Notes: generated by a model not told the origin, from the sequence alone. DNA of 64,000 nt from Streptosporangium lutulentum (GCF_030811455.1 NZ_JAUSQU010000001.1:9982001-10046000); one strand, 5' to 3'; positions 41,883 to 53,474 are shown, counted from the first letter of the stretch. Translations and numbers: made by a program.

Positions 41883-41887
41883 GAGAC

Positions 41888-44278
<2,391 letters not shown>

Positions 44279-44379
44279 GGTCCTTCTTCCCCTGTGGTGG
44301 CGGCTGTTACGGCGGCCTTGGTGAGAGCCACCAAGCTACCGCGTCGTTCCGACATCGGACCGGTCGGAGAGCAAGGAGG

Positions 44380-45348
44380 TCAGGTCGTTGCGGTGGGCGG
44401 CAGGCGGTTGACGGCGTGGTCACCGGTGGCCCACAGGTATTGCACGGCGTAGGAGCGCCAGGGCCGCCAGGCGGCGGCGTGGCGGGTCAGCGCGCCAGGA
44501 GTCACCGGAAGATCCAGCGCGCGAGCCGCGGCACGGACGCCGAGGTCGGTGGCCACGAAGGCGTCGGGGTCGCCCAGGGCGCGCATCGCGATGGTCTCGA
44601 CGGTCCACGGGCCGAGCCCTCGCAGGGCGGTGAGCTGGGCACGGGCCCGCTGCCGGTCACTGCCGGGGCCGAGGTCGATCCGGCCGTCGGCCAGGGCCGT
44701 GACGAGCGTGATGAGAGCGTTCCGGCGGGCCTGGGGAAGGGCGAGCCGGGCCGGATCCAGTGACGCGAGGGCCGCGGGCTCGGGGAACAGATGGGTCAGG
44801 CCCCCCGCCGGGTCGGTGATCGGCTCGCCGTGGGCGGCCACCAACCGGCCGGCGTGGGTGCGGGCCGCCGCGGTGGACACCTGCTGTCCCAGGACCGCCC
44901 GTACCGCGAACTCGGACGCGTCGACGGTGCGGGGCACCCGGCGGCCCGGGCTCTTGCCCACGAGCGGGGCGAGCGCCGGATCCCTGCGGAGAAGGTCGTC
45001 GACGGCGACGGGATCGGCGTCCAGGTCGAGTAACCGCCGGCACCGGGCGATCGCGGCGGACAGGTCCCGCAGGTCTGTCAGGATGAGTTCGCAGCCGATG
45101 TGGCCGGTGAGTGGTCGCAGCGTGACGATGCCGTGCCCGTGCCGCAGGCGCAGGGTGCGCCGGTAGGCCCCCTCCCGCCACTCCTCCACGCCGGGGACGC
45201 CGGTCGCCGCGAGATGGCCGAACAGGTTGTCGGGGCAGAGCGGGGCTCGGAACGGCAGGCGTAACGACAACTCCCCGGGAACGGCCGAGGGGTGCCCGCG
45301 GGCGCGCAGCACGTCAATGTGTATACCGGCACCACTGCTCGCAGCCAC
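44380..45348 (-). CDS. alkA: AlkA-type DNA-3-methyladenine glycosylase
   Basis: A 322-residue base-excision repair enzyme. The AlkA N-terminal domain starts at about residue 25 (LSLRLPFRAPLCPDNLFGHLA), and the HhH-GPD part has VRAVLGQQVSTAAA, LTALRGLGPWTVETIAMRALG and the catalytic Asp in DAFVATDLGVR. In many actinomycetes this module is fused to Ada-type methyltransferase and AraC domains; those are absent here. GTG 45348 is close to an AAAGG, so the start is uncertain by a few codons. It repairs alkylated purines. Confidence 0.88.
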   Translation of the reverse strand: MAASSGAGIHIDVLRARGHPSAVPGELSLRLPFRAPLCPDNLFGHLAATGVPGVEEWREGAYRRTLRLRHGHGIVTLRPLTGHIGCELILTDLRDLSAAIARCRRLLDLDADPVAVDDLLRRDPALAPLVGKSPGRRVPRTVDASEFAVRAVLGQQVSTAAARTHAGRLVAAHGEPITDPAGGLTHLFPEPAALASLDPARLALPQARRNALITLVTALADGRIDLGPGSDRQRARAQLTALRGLGPWTVETIAMRALGDPDAFVATDLGVRAAARALDLPVTPGALTRHAAAWRPWRSYAVQYLWATGDHAVNRLPPTATT

Positions 45349-45448
45349 CTTTTCAGGCTAGCGAGAATACGACATAAACCTTGTTCCGGGTCATCGGTAA
45401 CCTTACTGTCGCAAACTTGCCAGACCGCGTCCGGCGCCGGTTGCTGAG

Positions 45449-45724
45449 ATGTCTCCCACGACGATTCCGTACACCGAAACGGTGGCGGGGCCGTCGAACG
45501 TGCCGGCCGGCCCCGGCGCGCCCGCCGTCGCGGCACCGGCCGGACTCGGGGTGGCCCGCATCGGCCTCGGGTCCTCGATCGCCGAAGCCGCCTACGCCGT
45601 CGCCCGGCACGCCGCTCGCGAACCGTTCACCACCGGCACCTACGAGTCCCTGGCCGGCGCGCTCGACGACGGCCGGCTCAACGCCCTCCTCGGCGGCCGC
45701 CCCACCGGAGGCTCCACACGGTGA
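45449..45724 (+). CDS. Small hypothetical protein
   Basis: A 91-residue protein with strong actinomycete codon bias. It begins with a Pro/Ala/Gly-rich low-complexity part (about 1-35) and ends in a helical part (IAEAAYAVARHAAREPFTTGTYESLAGALDDGRLNALLGGRP). No family recognised and no clear ribosome-binding site before ATG 45449. It lies between the divergent alkA gene and the teichoic-acid-like operon. Confidence 0.6.
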   Translation: MSPTTIPYTETVAGPSNVPAGPGAPAVAAPAGLGVARIGLGSSIAEAAYAVARHAAREPFTTGTYESLAGALDDGRLNALLGGRPTGGSTR

Positions 45725-45975
45725 CACGGCGCGCCACGAACGCCGCCGGCTTCTGGGTGGCCATGACGAAGGTCCTGGGTATCCGCCCTGGTGGGAGGCA
45801 CTCGAACAGCTCTCGTTACCAAACGTTAACCTGGACTTTTGTCCTAGTTTGGGCTAATTTTGGTGATCTACTACTCATCGGTAGTTGCTGGCGTTGAGCA
45901 TGTTCGGCTTAGCCATCTCCCAAAGGGCGCGCTCGTAGGCGTACTCGCGGAGGGGGAGTACAGGACCCATTGCAC
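45725..45975 (+). promoter_or_regulatory. AT-richer leader of the polyol-phosphate operon
   Basis: The stretch 45810-45880 is markedly AT-richer than its flanks (for example CTAATTTTGGTGATCTACTA) and is the probable promoter region of the operon, although I could not fix -35 and -10 elements. AGGA precedes the start region at 45970-45976. No gene is seen. Confidence 0.45.
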
Positions 45976-47487
45976 ATGAGCACTTCACAGGGGCCACTCC
46001 GTAACGTGGCGGTCATCTTGGCCGGGGGCACCGGCCAGCGGATGGGGCTGGCGATCCCCAAGCAACTGGTGAAGGTCGCCGGAAAACCGATCATGGAGCA
46101 CACGCTGCAGGTGTTCCAGAGCTCCCCGCAGATCGACGAGATCATCATCGCGATGGCCCCGGGGTTCGCAGCCGAGGTGGCCGCCATCGTCGCCCGCAGC
46201 GGGTGCACCAAGGTGTCCCGTGTGATCGAGGGCGGCGCCACCCGCACCGAGACCACCATCCGTGCGATCAACGCGGTGGCCGCCACCGGCGGCGCCGAGG
46301 TCAACGTGCTGTTCCATGACGCGGTCCGGCCATTCGTCGATCACCACATCATCGAGGACTGCGTTCGGGCGCTGGAGCGGTACGAGGCGGTCGACGTGGT
46401 GATCCCCTCGGTCGACACGATCATCAACGTCGACGACTACCGCGGCACCGTCATCAAGGGTGTGCCCCGTCGTGATCTGCTGCGCCGCGGTCAGACACCG
46501 CAGTGCTTCCGCCTTTCGACCATCCGTGACGCCTACCGGCTGGCCATGGCCGACCCGGACTTCACGGCGGGCAAGGTTTCCGCGACCGACAACTGCAGCG
46601 TCGTGCTGCGCTACCTGCCCGATGTGCCGATCTTCGTCGTGCCCGGCAGCGAGCAGAACATGAAGATCACCAACCCGGTCGACGTCTTCCTCGCCGACAA
46701 GCTGTTCCAGCTCTCGTCCCACCATCCGCCGCCGCCGGGCACCTTGGAGGACTACACCGCCCAGCTGACCGGCAGGACCATTGTGATCTTCGGCGGTAGT
46801 TTCGGCATCGGTGCGAAGATCGCGGAGCTGACCCGGTCCTTCGGTGCCAGGGTCTTCACCTTCTCCCGTTCCACGACCGGCACCCACGTGGAGAACCCCG
46901 TCGACGTCGAGACCGCCCTGGCCAAGGCTTATGTCGAGACCGGGCGCATCGACTACGTCGTCAACACCGCCGGTGTCCTGCACATCGGCAGGCTCGACGA
47001 CACCGACGCGGCCGTCATCGAGGAATCGCTGAGGATCAACTACTTCGCCCCGGTCATCATCGCGCGGGCCGCGCTCCCCTACCTGAGGCAGACCGGGGGC
47101 CAGTTACTGCTCTACACCTCCAGCAGCTACACGCGCGGACGAGCCGGCTACAGCCTGTACTCCTCGGCCAAGGCCGCCACGGTCAACCTCACCCAGGCGC
47201 TGGCGGACGAGTGGACCGAGGACGGCGTCCGCGTCAACTGCATCAACCCCGAGCGCACCGCCACCCCCATGCGCAGCCGAGCCTTCGGCGAGGAACCGGC
47301 CGGCACGCTGCTGTCGTCCTGTGACGTCGCCCTGACCTCCATCGACGTGCTCATCTCGGATCTCACCGGCCATACCGTCGACATCCGGCGTCAGGACCCC
47401 TTGAGCAGAGACGCCCTGACCCCTCAAGTGAGCGCCCTGGCCCCTCAAGTGAGCAGGGACGCTCTGACCCCTCAAGGCGTCTCGTGA
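45976..47487 (+). CDS. Bifunctional cytidylyltransferase / short-chain reductase (CDP-ribitol synthesis type)
   Basis: A 503-residue fusion. Residues about 10-240 are an IspD/TarI-like cytidylyltransferase (AVILAGGTGQRMGLAIPKQL, LFHDAVRPFVDHHIIEDCV, ATDNCSVVLRYL). Residues about 265-480 are a short-chain dehydrogenase with a GGSFGIG cofactor loop and the Y-x3-K catalytic pair (YSLYSSAK). This order matches the Haemophilus-type enzyme that reduces ribulose-5-phosphate and activates it to CDP-ribitol. The last 25 residues are three in-frame copies of an ALTPQ-like unit. ATG 45976 or TTG 45970 may be the start. Its TGA overlaps the next GTG start. Confidence 0.88.
   Translation: MSTSQGPLRNVAVILAGGTGQRMGLAIPKQLVKVAGKPIMEHTLQVFQSSPQIDEIIIAMAPGFAAEVAAIVARSGCTKVSRVIEGGATRTETTIRAINAVAATGGAEVNVLFHDAVRPFVDHHIIEDCVRALERYEAVDVVIPSVDTIINVDDYRGTVIKGVPRRDLLRRGQTPQCFRLSTIRDAYRLAMADPDFTAGKVSATDNCSVVLRYLPDVPIFVVPGSEQNMKITNPVDVFLADKLFQLSSHHPPPPGTLEDYTAQLTGRTIVIFGGSFGIGAKIAELTRSFGARVFTFSRSTTGTHVENPVDVETALAKAYVETGRIDYVVNTAGVLHIGRLDDTDAAVIEESLRINYFAPVIIARAALPYLRQTGGQLLLYTSSSYTRGRAGYSLYSSAKAATVNLTQALADEWTEDGVRVNCINPERTATPMRSRAFGEEPAGTLLSSCDVALTSIDVLISDLTGHTVDIRRQDPLSRDALTPQVSALAPQVSRDALTPQGVS
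47399..47476 (+). repeat. In-frame C-terminal repeat of the cytidylyltransferase/reductase
   Basis: CCCCTCAAG occurs at 47420, 47441 and 47468 (offsets 21 and 27 bp) within longer similar units encoding ALTPQVS, ALAPQVS and ALTPQGVS. The repeats preserve the frame and extend the tail to the overlap with the next gene. Confidence 0.85.
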
Positions 47488-49481
47488 ATCCACCCGGCCG
47501 CAGTCGACGGACCACCGTCGGGGTCGTCGGGATCACCGCCCTGGTGCTCTCCTGTCCCGCCACGATGATCGCCGCACTGTGGCCGAACGCCTGGGTCTTC
47601 GCCCTCGCCGCCGCGATCGGGTATGCCGCCGAGCTGCTGGCCTTCCGCCATGTGGCCGACCTCGTCGAGAAGCTGTCGCAGGTGAACGCCGGCATCACTC
47701 TACGGTTCGTCATCCGGGAGATGGCGCTCGTCCTGCTGCTGATCCGCCTGGACCGGACGGACACGGCGAGCTCCGTCATCCTGGCGGCAGGGCTGCTCGG
47801 CCTGCACGTGGTGAGAGGCGTTTACTCGATCCCGACGCTCCACGTGGCCGAGCGGCGACGACTCCCCCTGGTCACCCGGGGGATCGACCTGTCAGAGCTG
47901 GCGATTCCCGACGCGCCGCACCGGCTTTTCACGCTGCACCCCACCAGAACCATGCTTCACCTCGACGTGCCGGTCGTGGCGGGCACACTGATCGGCCTTG
48001 CGGCCGGGACCTCCTGGCCCGGCGTCATCGGGCTGGCCGTCGGCTACGCACTCGGCCTGGCCGGGGTCGCTCATATGGCTCGTCACGCCCTGCGCAACCG
48101 TCACCTCGACAACGATGAGCGGGCGTTCGCCGTCGTCAACAAGCGGCTCGCCGAGCTCAAACCGGAGGTCGCCCTCTACTTCTCCGGTTCACGCGAGTCG
48201 GCCTATCAGGTCAACATGTGGCTGTCCACTCTCGACGAGGTGGACCGCCGCACCCTGATCATTTTGCGCGAGCGGGCGATGGTTCCCCTGCTCGGCCCGA
48301 CCCGGACACCCGTGGTGTGTGTGCCGAAAACACTGGACGTCGTACGGCTCGACCTTTCCGGCCTGCGGCTCGCTCTCTACCCGGCCAACGTCGGCAACAA
48401 TCTGCACCTGCTGCGGGTGCCCGGCATCCGGTCCGCCTTCATCAACCACGGAGACAGCGACAAACCGGCGAGCTTCAACCCCTTCGCCAAGGCCTACGAC
48501 GAGGTCTGGGTCGCAGGACCGGCTGGGCGCGAGCGCTACCTGAGCATGCCCACGGGCGTACGCGACGAGGACATCGTCGAGGTGGGCCGCCCGCAACTCG
48601 CCTCCATCCAGGTGGGCGCCGCGACGCCCGGCCCGATGTTCACCGTGCTGTACGCCCCCACCTGGGAAGGCTGGTCCGACGACCTTCTCCACAGCTCGGT
48701 CGCGACGATGGGACCGAAGATCGTACGAGCGTTGCTCGACCACACGCCACACGTGCGGCTGCTCTACAAGCCGCACCCGCTCACCGGCACCCGGGACGCT
48801 CGAGCCACCGAGGCCCACCATGAGATCGTCGCGATGATCGAGCAGGCCAACGCCGCCCGCGTGGCACGTGGCACATGGGCGGTCACCGCCGGGAAGGCAC
48901 GGGAACGCGGCCGCCTCGAGGGCCTCACCCGCCGGCTGGAGGCGCCCGCCGGCGACGGGGCCGTCGGCGACGAGGCTCAGATCTCGCGCGACACCGGCGG
49001 ATCCGCCCTCGTCGGAGACCGGCAGGAGGCCGAGGACATCCGGCACGAGTCGTACTGGAAGGCCGTCGACTGGTGGCGCCACCGCGTCATCACCGGCCCC
49101 CGTCCCCATGTATACGACTGTTTCAATCGCACGGACCTGCTCATCACCGACATCTCCAGCGTGGCCGGCGACTTCATCGTCAGCGGCAAACCCTTCGCCG
49201 TGACGAATGTGGGTGGGTTGGGGGTTCCGGAGTTCCGCCGTCTGTTCCCCACCGCCGCGACCGCGGCCTACCTGATCACGCCGGACTGCGCCGAACTGCC
49301 GAAGATCCTGGCGGAGACGCAGGGTCTTGAACCCGATGTCATGGCCGAACGCCGCCGCGAGCTCAAGAACCACCTGCTGGGCCCCGACGAGCCCGACTCC
49401 GCGACGAGGTTCGCCGCGGCCGTCGACGCTCTCATCGCGAAGGCTCCCGTTCGTGCGGGTGAGGGGCGGTACGTCGCATGA
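47484..49481 (+). CDS. Membrane-anchored TagF/TarL-like polyol-phosphate transferase, copy 1
   Basis: A 665-residue protein with an N-terminal membrane part (about 1-210, several helices including VGVVGITALVLSCPATMIAALW) and a C-terminal CDP-glycerol glycerophosphotransferase-like domain: INHGDSDKPASFNPFAKAYDEVWVAGPAGRERY, VLYAPTWEGW, LLYKPHPLTG and LLITDISSVAGDFIVSGKPF. This is the GT-B fold polymerising glycerol- or ribitol-phosphate. A stretch of about 45 residues near 475-520 (GDGAVGDEAQISRDTGGSAL) is absent from copy 2. It starts at GTG 47484 in a GTGA overlap with the CDP-ribitol-type gene and ends in an ATGA overlap with copy 2. Membrane helices fused to this domain differ from the peripheral Gram-positive TagF. 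Confidence 0.87.
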   Translation: MNPPGRSRRTTVGVVGITALVLSCPATMIAALWPNAWVFALAAAIGYAAELLAFRHVADLVEKLSQVNAGITLRFVIREMALVLLLIRLDRTDTASSVILAAGLLGLHVVRGVYSIPTLHVAERRRLPLVTRGIDLSELAIPDAPHRLFTLHPTRTMLHLDVPVVAGTLIGLAAGTSWPGVIGLAVGYALGLAGVAHMARHALRNRHLDNDERAFAVVNKRLAELKPEVALYFSGSRESAYQVNMWLSTLDEVDRRTLIILRERAMVPLLGPTRTPVVCVPKTLDVVRLDLSGLRLALYPANVGNNLHLLRVPGIRSAFINHGDSDKPASFNPFAKAYDEVWVAGPAGRERYLSMPTGVRDEDIVEVGRPQLASIQVGAATPGPMFTVLYAPTWEGWSDDLLHSSVATMGPKIVRALLDHTPHVRLLYKPHPLTGTRDARATEAHHEIVAMIEQANAARVARGTWAVTAGKARERGRLEGLTRRLEAPAGDGAVGDEAQISRDTGGSALVGDRQEAEDIRHESYWKAVDWWRHRVITGPRPHVYDCFNRTDLLITDISSVAGDFIVSGKPFAVTNVGGLGVPEFRRLFPTAATAAYLITPDCAELPKILAETQGLEPDVMAERRRELKNHLLGPDEPDSATRFAAAVDALIAKAPVRAGEGRYVA

Positions 49482-51382
49482 GGCCCGCGAACGCCATGAC
49501 CTTGATCCGCCGGCGGCTCCACGGCGAACAGAGGGTCGCCGTCGTCCTGGTCCTGTCCTATCCGCTGATCATCGTCGCGGCGCTGTGGCCGGTCGCCTGG
49601 CTCTTCGCCGTACTCGTCCTGATCAGCTATGCCGCCGAGGCCGCGGCGGTTCGCCGTGCGAGCCACGTCTCCGCCAGGCTGACCGAGGTCGGCCTCGGTC
49701 TCACCCTGCGTTTTGTGGTCCGCGAGGCGGCGCTGCTGCTTCTGCTCGCCCGCAGCGCGGCGCTGGACACCGGATGGTTCGCCTCGGTGGCGATCGGGCT
49801 GATATTCCTGCACGTGGTCCGGGCCGCCCATTCATCCGCCGTGGTGCTGGTGACCCAGCGACGACGGTTGCCCATGCTCACCCGGAGAATCAACCTGTCC
49901 TCGTTGCACGTTCCCGCCCCACCGCCGCGGCTGCTCACCAGACGGCACATTCGGACCATGCTGCACCTGGACGTCCCCGTAGTGGTCGGCGCGCTGATCA
50001 GCCTGGTGGCCGGCACGGCGTGGCCGGCCCTCGGCGGGCTGGTCATCGCCTTCGCCGCCGGACTCTCCGCCGTCACCGTCATGGCCTGTCACGCCCGGCG
50101 CAACCGCCATCTGGGCGACAAGGAGCGGATCCTCCGGCTGGTCGCGGACGAGGTCACGAGGCACCTGCCGGAGGTGGTGCTGTACTTCTCCGGAGCGACC
50201 GACTGCATGTACCAGATCAACATGTGGCTTGAGACGCTTGACCGGCTGGAACGCAGCACAATGATCATTCTCCGCGAATCCGCCAACCTTCGCCTTCTCG
50301 GCCGGACCACCTCTCCCGTCCTGTGCATCCCGGCCGGCGCCGACATGATGAACTTCCCGATGCCGGACAGCGTGCGCGTCGCACTGTTTCCGGCGAACGC
50401 CGGCAAGAACATCCACATGCTGCGCCTGCCGGACATCAGGTCCGTGTTCATCGGCCACGGGGACAGCGACAAGGCCGCCAGCTTCAATCCGTTCAGCAAG
50501 GTCTACGACGAGGTCTGGGTCGCCGGCCCGGCGGGGCGCGAGCGCTACCTGCGCAGCGACGCCGGCGTTCGCGACGAGGACATCGTCGAGGTGGGCCGCC
50601 CGCAGCTCGCCTCCATCCAGGTGGGGGCTCCGACACCCGACCCGATGTTCACCGTCCTGTACGCCCCCACCTGGGAAGGCTGGACGGGGGACGAATTCCA
50701 CACCTCCGTCGCGACGATGGGGCCGGAGATCGTACGAACACTCCTTGACCATGACCCTTCCGTACGGCTGCTGTACAAACCGCACCCGATGGCGGGGAAG
50801 GACGACCCCGCCGTACGACGTGCGCACCGGAAGATCGTCTCGATGATCAAAACGGCCAACAGGGCCCGCGACGCCGGCGGTGAATGGGGCGCCGACCGGG
50901 ACCAGGCGTACTGGGGAGCCAACGGCTGGTGGCGGCACCGCGTCATCACCGGCTCCCACCCGCACCTGTACAGCTGCTTCAATCGCGCGGACCTGCTCAT
51001 CACCGACGTCTCCAGCGTGGTGGCCGACTTCATCGCCAGTGGCAAGCCATATGTGGTGACCAACGGGGCAGGCCTGGCCGATGAGGAGTTCCGGAGGCAG
51101 AACCCCAGCGCGTCGGCGGCGTACCTGCTCAGCCGGGACTGCTCGGAGCTCAAGGGGCTGCTCTCGGCGGTCATCACCGACGGCGACGACCCCATGGCCG
51201 AACGCCGCCGCGAGCTCAAGAACCACTTGCTCGGCCCGGACGTCCCGGACGCCAGGACCCGCTTCGCTCAGGCGATCGATGCGCTCATCAAGACCGATAG
51301 GGCGACTCGTGGACATTCCGACGAGGAGGTGCTCACCCCCATCGAGCACGAGATGTTCCATCCGAACGCCCAGCCGGCATGA
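49478..51382 (+). CDS. Membrane-anchored TagF/TarL-like polyol-phosphate transferase, copy 2
   Basis: A 634-residue paralogue of the preceding protein with the same layout: membrane part (about 20-210) and glycerophosphotransferase-like domain (IGHGDSDKAASFNPFSKVYDEVWVAGPAGRERY, VLYAPTWEGW, LLYKPHPMAG, LLITDVSSVVADFIASGKPY). It has a longer C-terminal tail. Two polymerase paralogues in one operon could act as primase and polymerase, or add two different units (inference from TagB/TagF and TarK/TarL practice). Some DNA blocks are almost identical to copy 1. ATG 49478 overlaps copy 1 by four bases. Confidence 0.87.
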   Translation: MRPANAMTLIRRRLHGEQRVAVVLVLSYPLIIVAALWPVAWLFAVLVLISYAAEAAAVRRASHVSARLTEVGLGLTLRFVVREAALLLLLARSAALDTGWFASVAIGLIFLHVVRAAHSSAVVLVTQRRRLPMLTRRINLSSLHVPAPPPRLLTRRHIRTMLHLDVPVVVGALISLVAGTAWPALGGLVIAFAAGLSAVTVMACHARRNRHLGDKERILRLVADEVTRHLPEVVLYFSGATDCMYQINMWLETLDRLERSTMIILRESANLRLLGRTTSPVLCIPAGADMMNFPMPDSVRVALFPANAGKNIHMLRLPDIRSVFIGHGDSDKAASFNPFSKVYDEVWVAGPAGRERYLRSDAGVRDEDIVEVGRPQLASIQVGAPTPDPMFTVLYAPTWEGWTGDEFHTSVATMGPEIVRTLLDHDPSVRLLYKPHPMAGKDDPAVRRAHRKIVSMIKTANRARDAGGEWGADRDQAYWGANGWWRHRVITGSHPHLYSCFNRADLLITDVSSVVADFIASGKPYVVTNGAGLADEEFRRQNPSASAAYLLSRDCSELKGLLSAVITDGDDPMAERRRELKNHLLGPDVPDARTRFAQAIDALIKTDRATRGHSDEEVLTPIEHEMFHPNAQPA

Positions 51383-51433
51383 GAGTCCACCACGCCGGCG
51401 TCACCGAACCCGGGACGGTTCAGGCAGAGCGCC

Positions 51434-51505
51434 ATCGGGTCTCGTCCAGTGCGGGGCGGCCTCGCTGGGCTATCGGGTCTCGTCCAGAGCGCGGGTCTCG
51501 TCCAG
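51434..51505. repeat. 14-bp repeat across the sialidase stop codon
   Basis: CGGGTCTCGTCCAG occurs at 51436-51449, 51474-51487 and 51492-51505. On the minus strand the last two encode the C-terminal LDETR-A-LDETR of the sialidase-like protein; the first lies beyond its TAG (51470-51472). Confidence 0.93.
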
Positions 51506-53230
51506 GGTGGGGGTGAGGCGGGTCCACTCGACGATGGCCCCGGCCGCGTTGCCGCCGGGGGTGCCGATCACCCAGTGCGTGAGCTGAGGCCTCTCCCTGC
51601 TGTCCTGGATCACCCAGGTCGCCCCGGTGTCGATGCCGTCGCGGAACAGGCGGGCCACCCCGGAACTGTCCACCCTCACCGTCCAGGTCGTGAGCTGCCC
51701 CGCCGTACCCAGCGAGTAGATCTTCTCCCAGACGGCGGAGCCCTTCCGCATGCTCCAGACCCCGCTCCTCTGGACCGTCAGCATGAGCCGTCTGGCGCCG
51801 TTGGACACCTTCACCCCGAGGCAGACGCCGTCGCCGGTGCGCGGGTCCAGCGCGCTGTCGTCGTCCACCCGCCCCCGGAACTCCAGCGTGAAGTCGCAGC
51901 CCCTGGAGACGTCGAGACCGAACGACGCGCCGCACGCCCCGGCGCCGGTGCTCCTGAGGCGGAGTCCGCCGCCGGTGACCCGCGCACCGCCGCTCAGGAC
52001 CCAACCGTCCGGTGTCGCGCCGCCGGTGGTCCAGTCGCCCTCGGCGAGGGGGGCGTCGCCGAGGGGCCGGGTGATGTCGAGCCTGGCGACCTTGATGTTG
52101 GTCTGGTTGTGTTCCCAGACGACGAAGAACCGGCCCGGCTCGTATTCGTCGGCGCTGGCGTAGACGTCCCAGCCCCGCGCGGCGCCGCTCGTCAGCCGGG
52201 CGCCGTCGGCGAAGAGCCGTCCCGGCTCCCAGGGTTCGCCGGGCCGCCTGACCTTGTAGTAGAGGACCTCGCGGTACTGGTCGGGCTTGCTCGCCGAGGC
52301 GCCGGTGAACGGCCCGGCCAGCGTGTTGAAGATCGCCAGGTAGCGACCGTCCGAGTCGCGGGTGAAGAACGTCTTGACGTAGTAGTTGGGCAGGTTCTCG
52401 TCCAGCGTCATCGGCGACCAGGTCAGTCCGGCGTCGGTGCTGGTCGCCGTGGCGCAGTGGGCCGCGTTGGCCCGGTAGTGGGCGTCGCGAGCGGCGGCCG
52501 AGGTGCCGCCGGTCAGGTTCAGCGTCCGGGTCACCATGACCAGCGTCCCGGGGTCGTCCTGGGAGACGGCGATCTGCGGCTCCTCGATCGCCACACCGGG
52601 CGGGTTCTCCGCGAGGCCACCGGAGGTCCAGGTCCGCAGATCGGCCGAGCGCAGCACGCCCGCCCTGGTCGTGGAGCCGGAGTGCCGCCAGTACGGCACC
52701 AGCCACAGGTCGCCGGATCTCACCGGTTTTCCGGCGATGACCACGCCCCGGCTGTTGTCCGGCACGTCGACGGTGACGGGGAAGTCGGTCCACGTGCGGC
52801 CGTCGTCGGTGCTCCTTCTGACCACCAGCGAGGTGGGGAAGCCGTCGACGCCGCCCTCACGGTCCCGGTCCCGGTCGATCGTGATCCGGCCGAGCAGCGC
52901 GTAGAGCGTGCCCGCGTCGTTGAGGAAGATCACATAGTGGTAGCGGTGGGTGGCGGTGGCGGCGGCCAGGGTGCCCACCGTCCAGCTCTCACCACCGTCG
53001 CTCGATCGAGCGCACATGATGGCGCCCTGGTCCGTCGGCGCCGGGTCGAGTCCGTCCCGCACCCCGGCTCGCCAGCCGACCACCAGCCGCCGGTCGTCCA
53101 GGGCGACGATGTCGGGGATCCGGTTTCCCTCGTGGGCGAGCTCGCCGCCGGGCCCCCTGTCCACCGTGCCGTAGACGGTGATGGGGCGACTGACATCTGA
53201 TCCGACGGCATCGGTATCCGGCCACGACAT
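51470..53230 (-). CDS. Sialidase-fold (BNR/Asp-box) protein with C-terminal beta-sandwich
   Basis: A 586-residue protein. Residues about 15-370 form a six-bladed sialidase-like propeller with Asp boxes SSDGGESWT, STDDGRTWT and STDAGLTWS, an Arg-containing first strand (GNRIPDIVALDDRRLVVGWRAG) and YYVKTFFTRDSDGRYLAIFNT. Residues about 400-570 resemble a concanavalin/LamG-like sandwich (FTLEFRGRVDDDSALDPRTGDGVCLGVKV). No signal peptide is evident from ATG 53230, which is unusual for an exo-glycosidase; an unrecognised upstream start or cytoplasmic role is possible. It converges on the polyol-phosphate operon. Confidence 0.8.
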   Translation of the reverse strand: MSWPDTDAVGSDVSRPITVYGTVDRGPGGELAHEGNRIPDIVALDDRRLVVGWRAGVRDGLDPAPTDQGAIMCARSSDGGESWTVGTLAAATATHRYHYVIFLNDAGTLYALLGRITIDRDRDREGGVDGFPTSLVVRRSTDDGRTWTDFPVTVDVPDNSRGVVIAGKPVRSGDLWLVPYWRHSGSTTRAGVLRSADLRTWTSGGLAENPPGVAIEEPQIAVSQDDPGTLVMVTRTLNLTGGTSAAARDAHYRANAAHCATATSTDAGLTWSPMTLDENLPNYYVKTFFTRDSDGRYLAIFNTLAGPFTGASASKPDQYREVLYYKVRRPGEPWEPGRLFADGARLTSGAARGWDVYASADEYEPGRFFVVWEHNQTNIKVARLDITRPLGDAPLAEGDWTTGGATPDGWVLSGGARVTGGGLRLRSTGAGACGASFGLDVSRGCDFTLEFRGRVDDDSALDPRTGDGVCLGVKVSNGARRLMLTVQRSGVWSMRKGSAVWEKIYSLGTAGQLTTWTVRVDSSGVARLFRDGIDTGATWVIQDSRERPQLTHWVIGTPGGNAAGAIVEWTRLTPTLDETRALDETR

Positions 53231-53277
53231 GGATCACAGCGAACAGGTGGGAGATGGACGGGAGGTTGCCGGAGGGT

Positions 53278-53350
53278 GGCGTCCACGCGTCCGTCGTGGG
53301 CCTCGACGTCACCACGGTGACCGGTGACAACCTGCGGCGTCCACGCGTCC
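53278..53350. repeat. 15-bp direct repeat upstream of the sialidase-like gene
   Basis: GGCGTCCACGCGTCC at 53278-53292 and 53336-53350 (58-bp spacing), each followed within a few bases by GTCGTGGG. It lies in the 5' non-coding region of the sialidase-like gene. Confidence 0.75.
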
Positions 53351-53474
53351 CTCGTCGTGGGTGGAGGAGTGAGACGGGTCTTGCGAGGTCACGGGGCCGG
53401 CGTCTGCGCGTCCGCCGCGAGGGGCCGGAACCTCCTGGCCTGCCGCGGGGCGGAGGGCCGTCGCGGGGTGGTGG

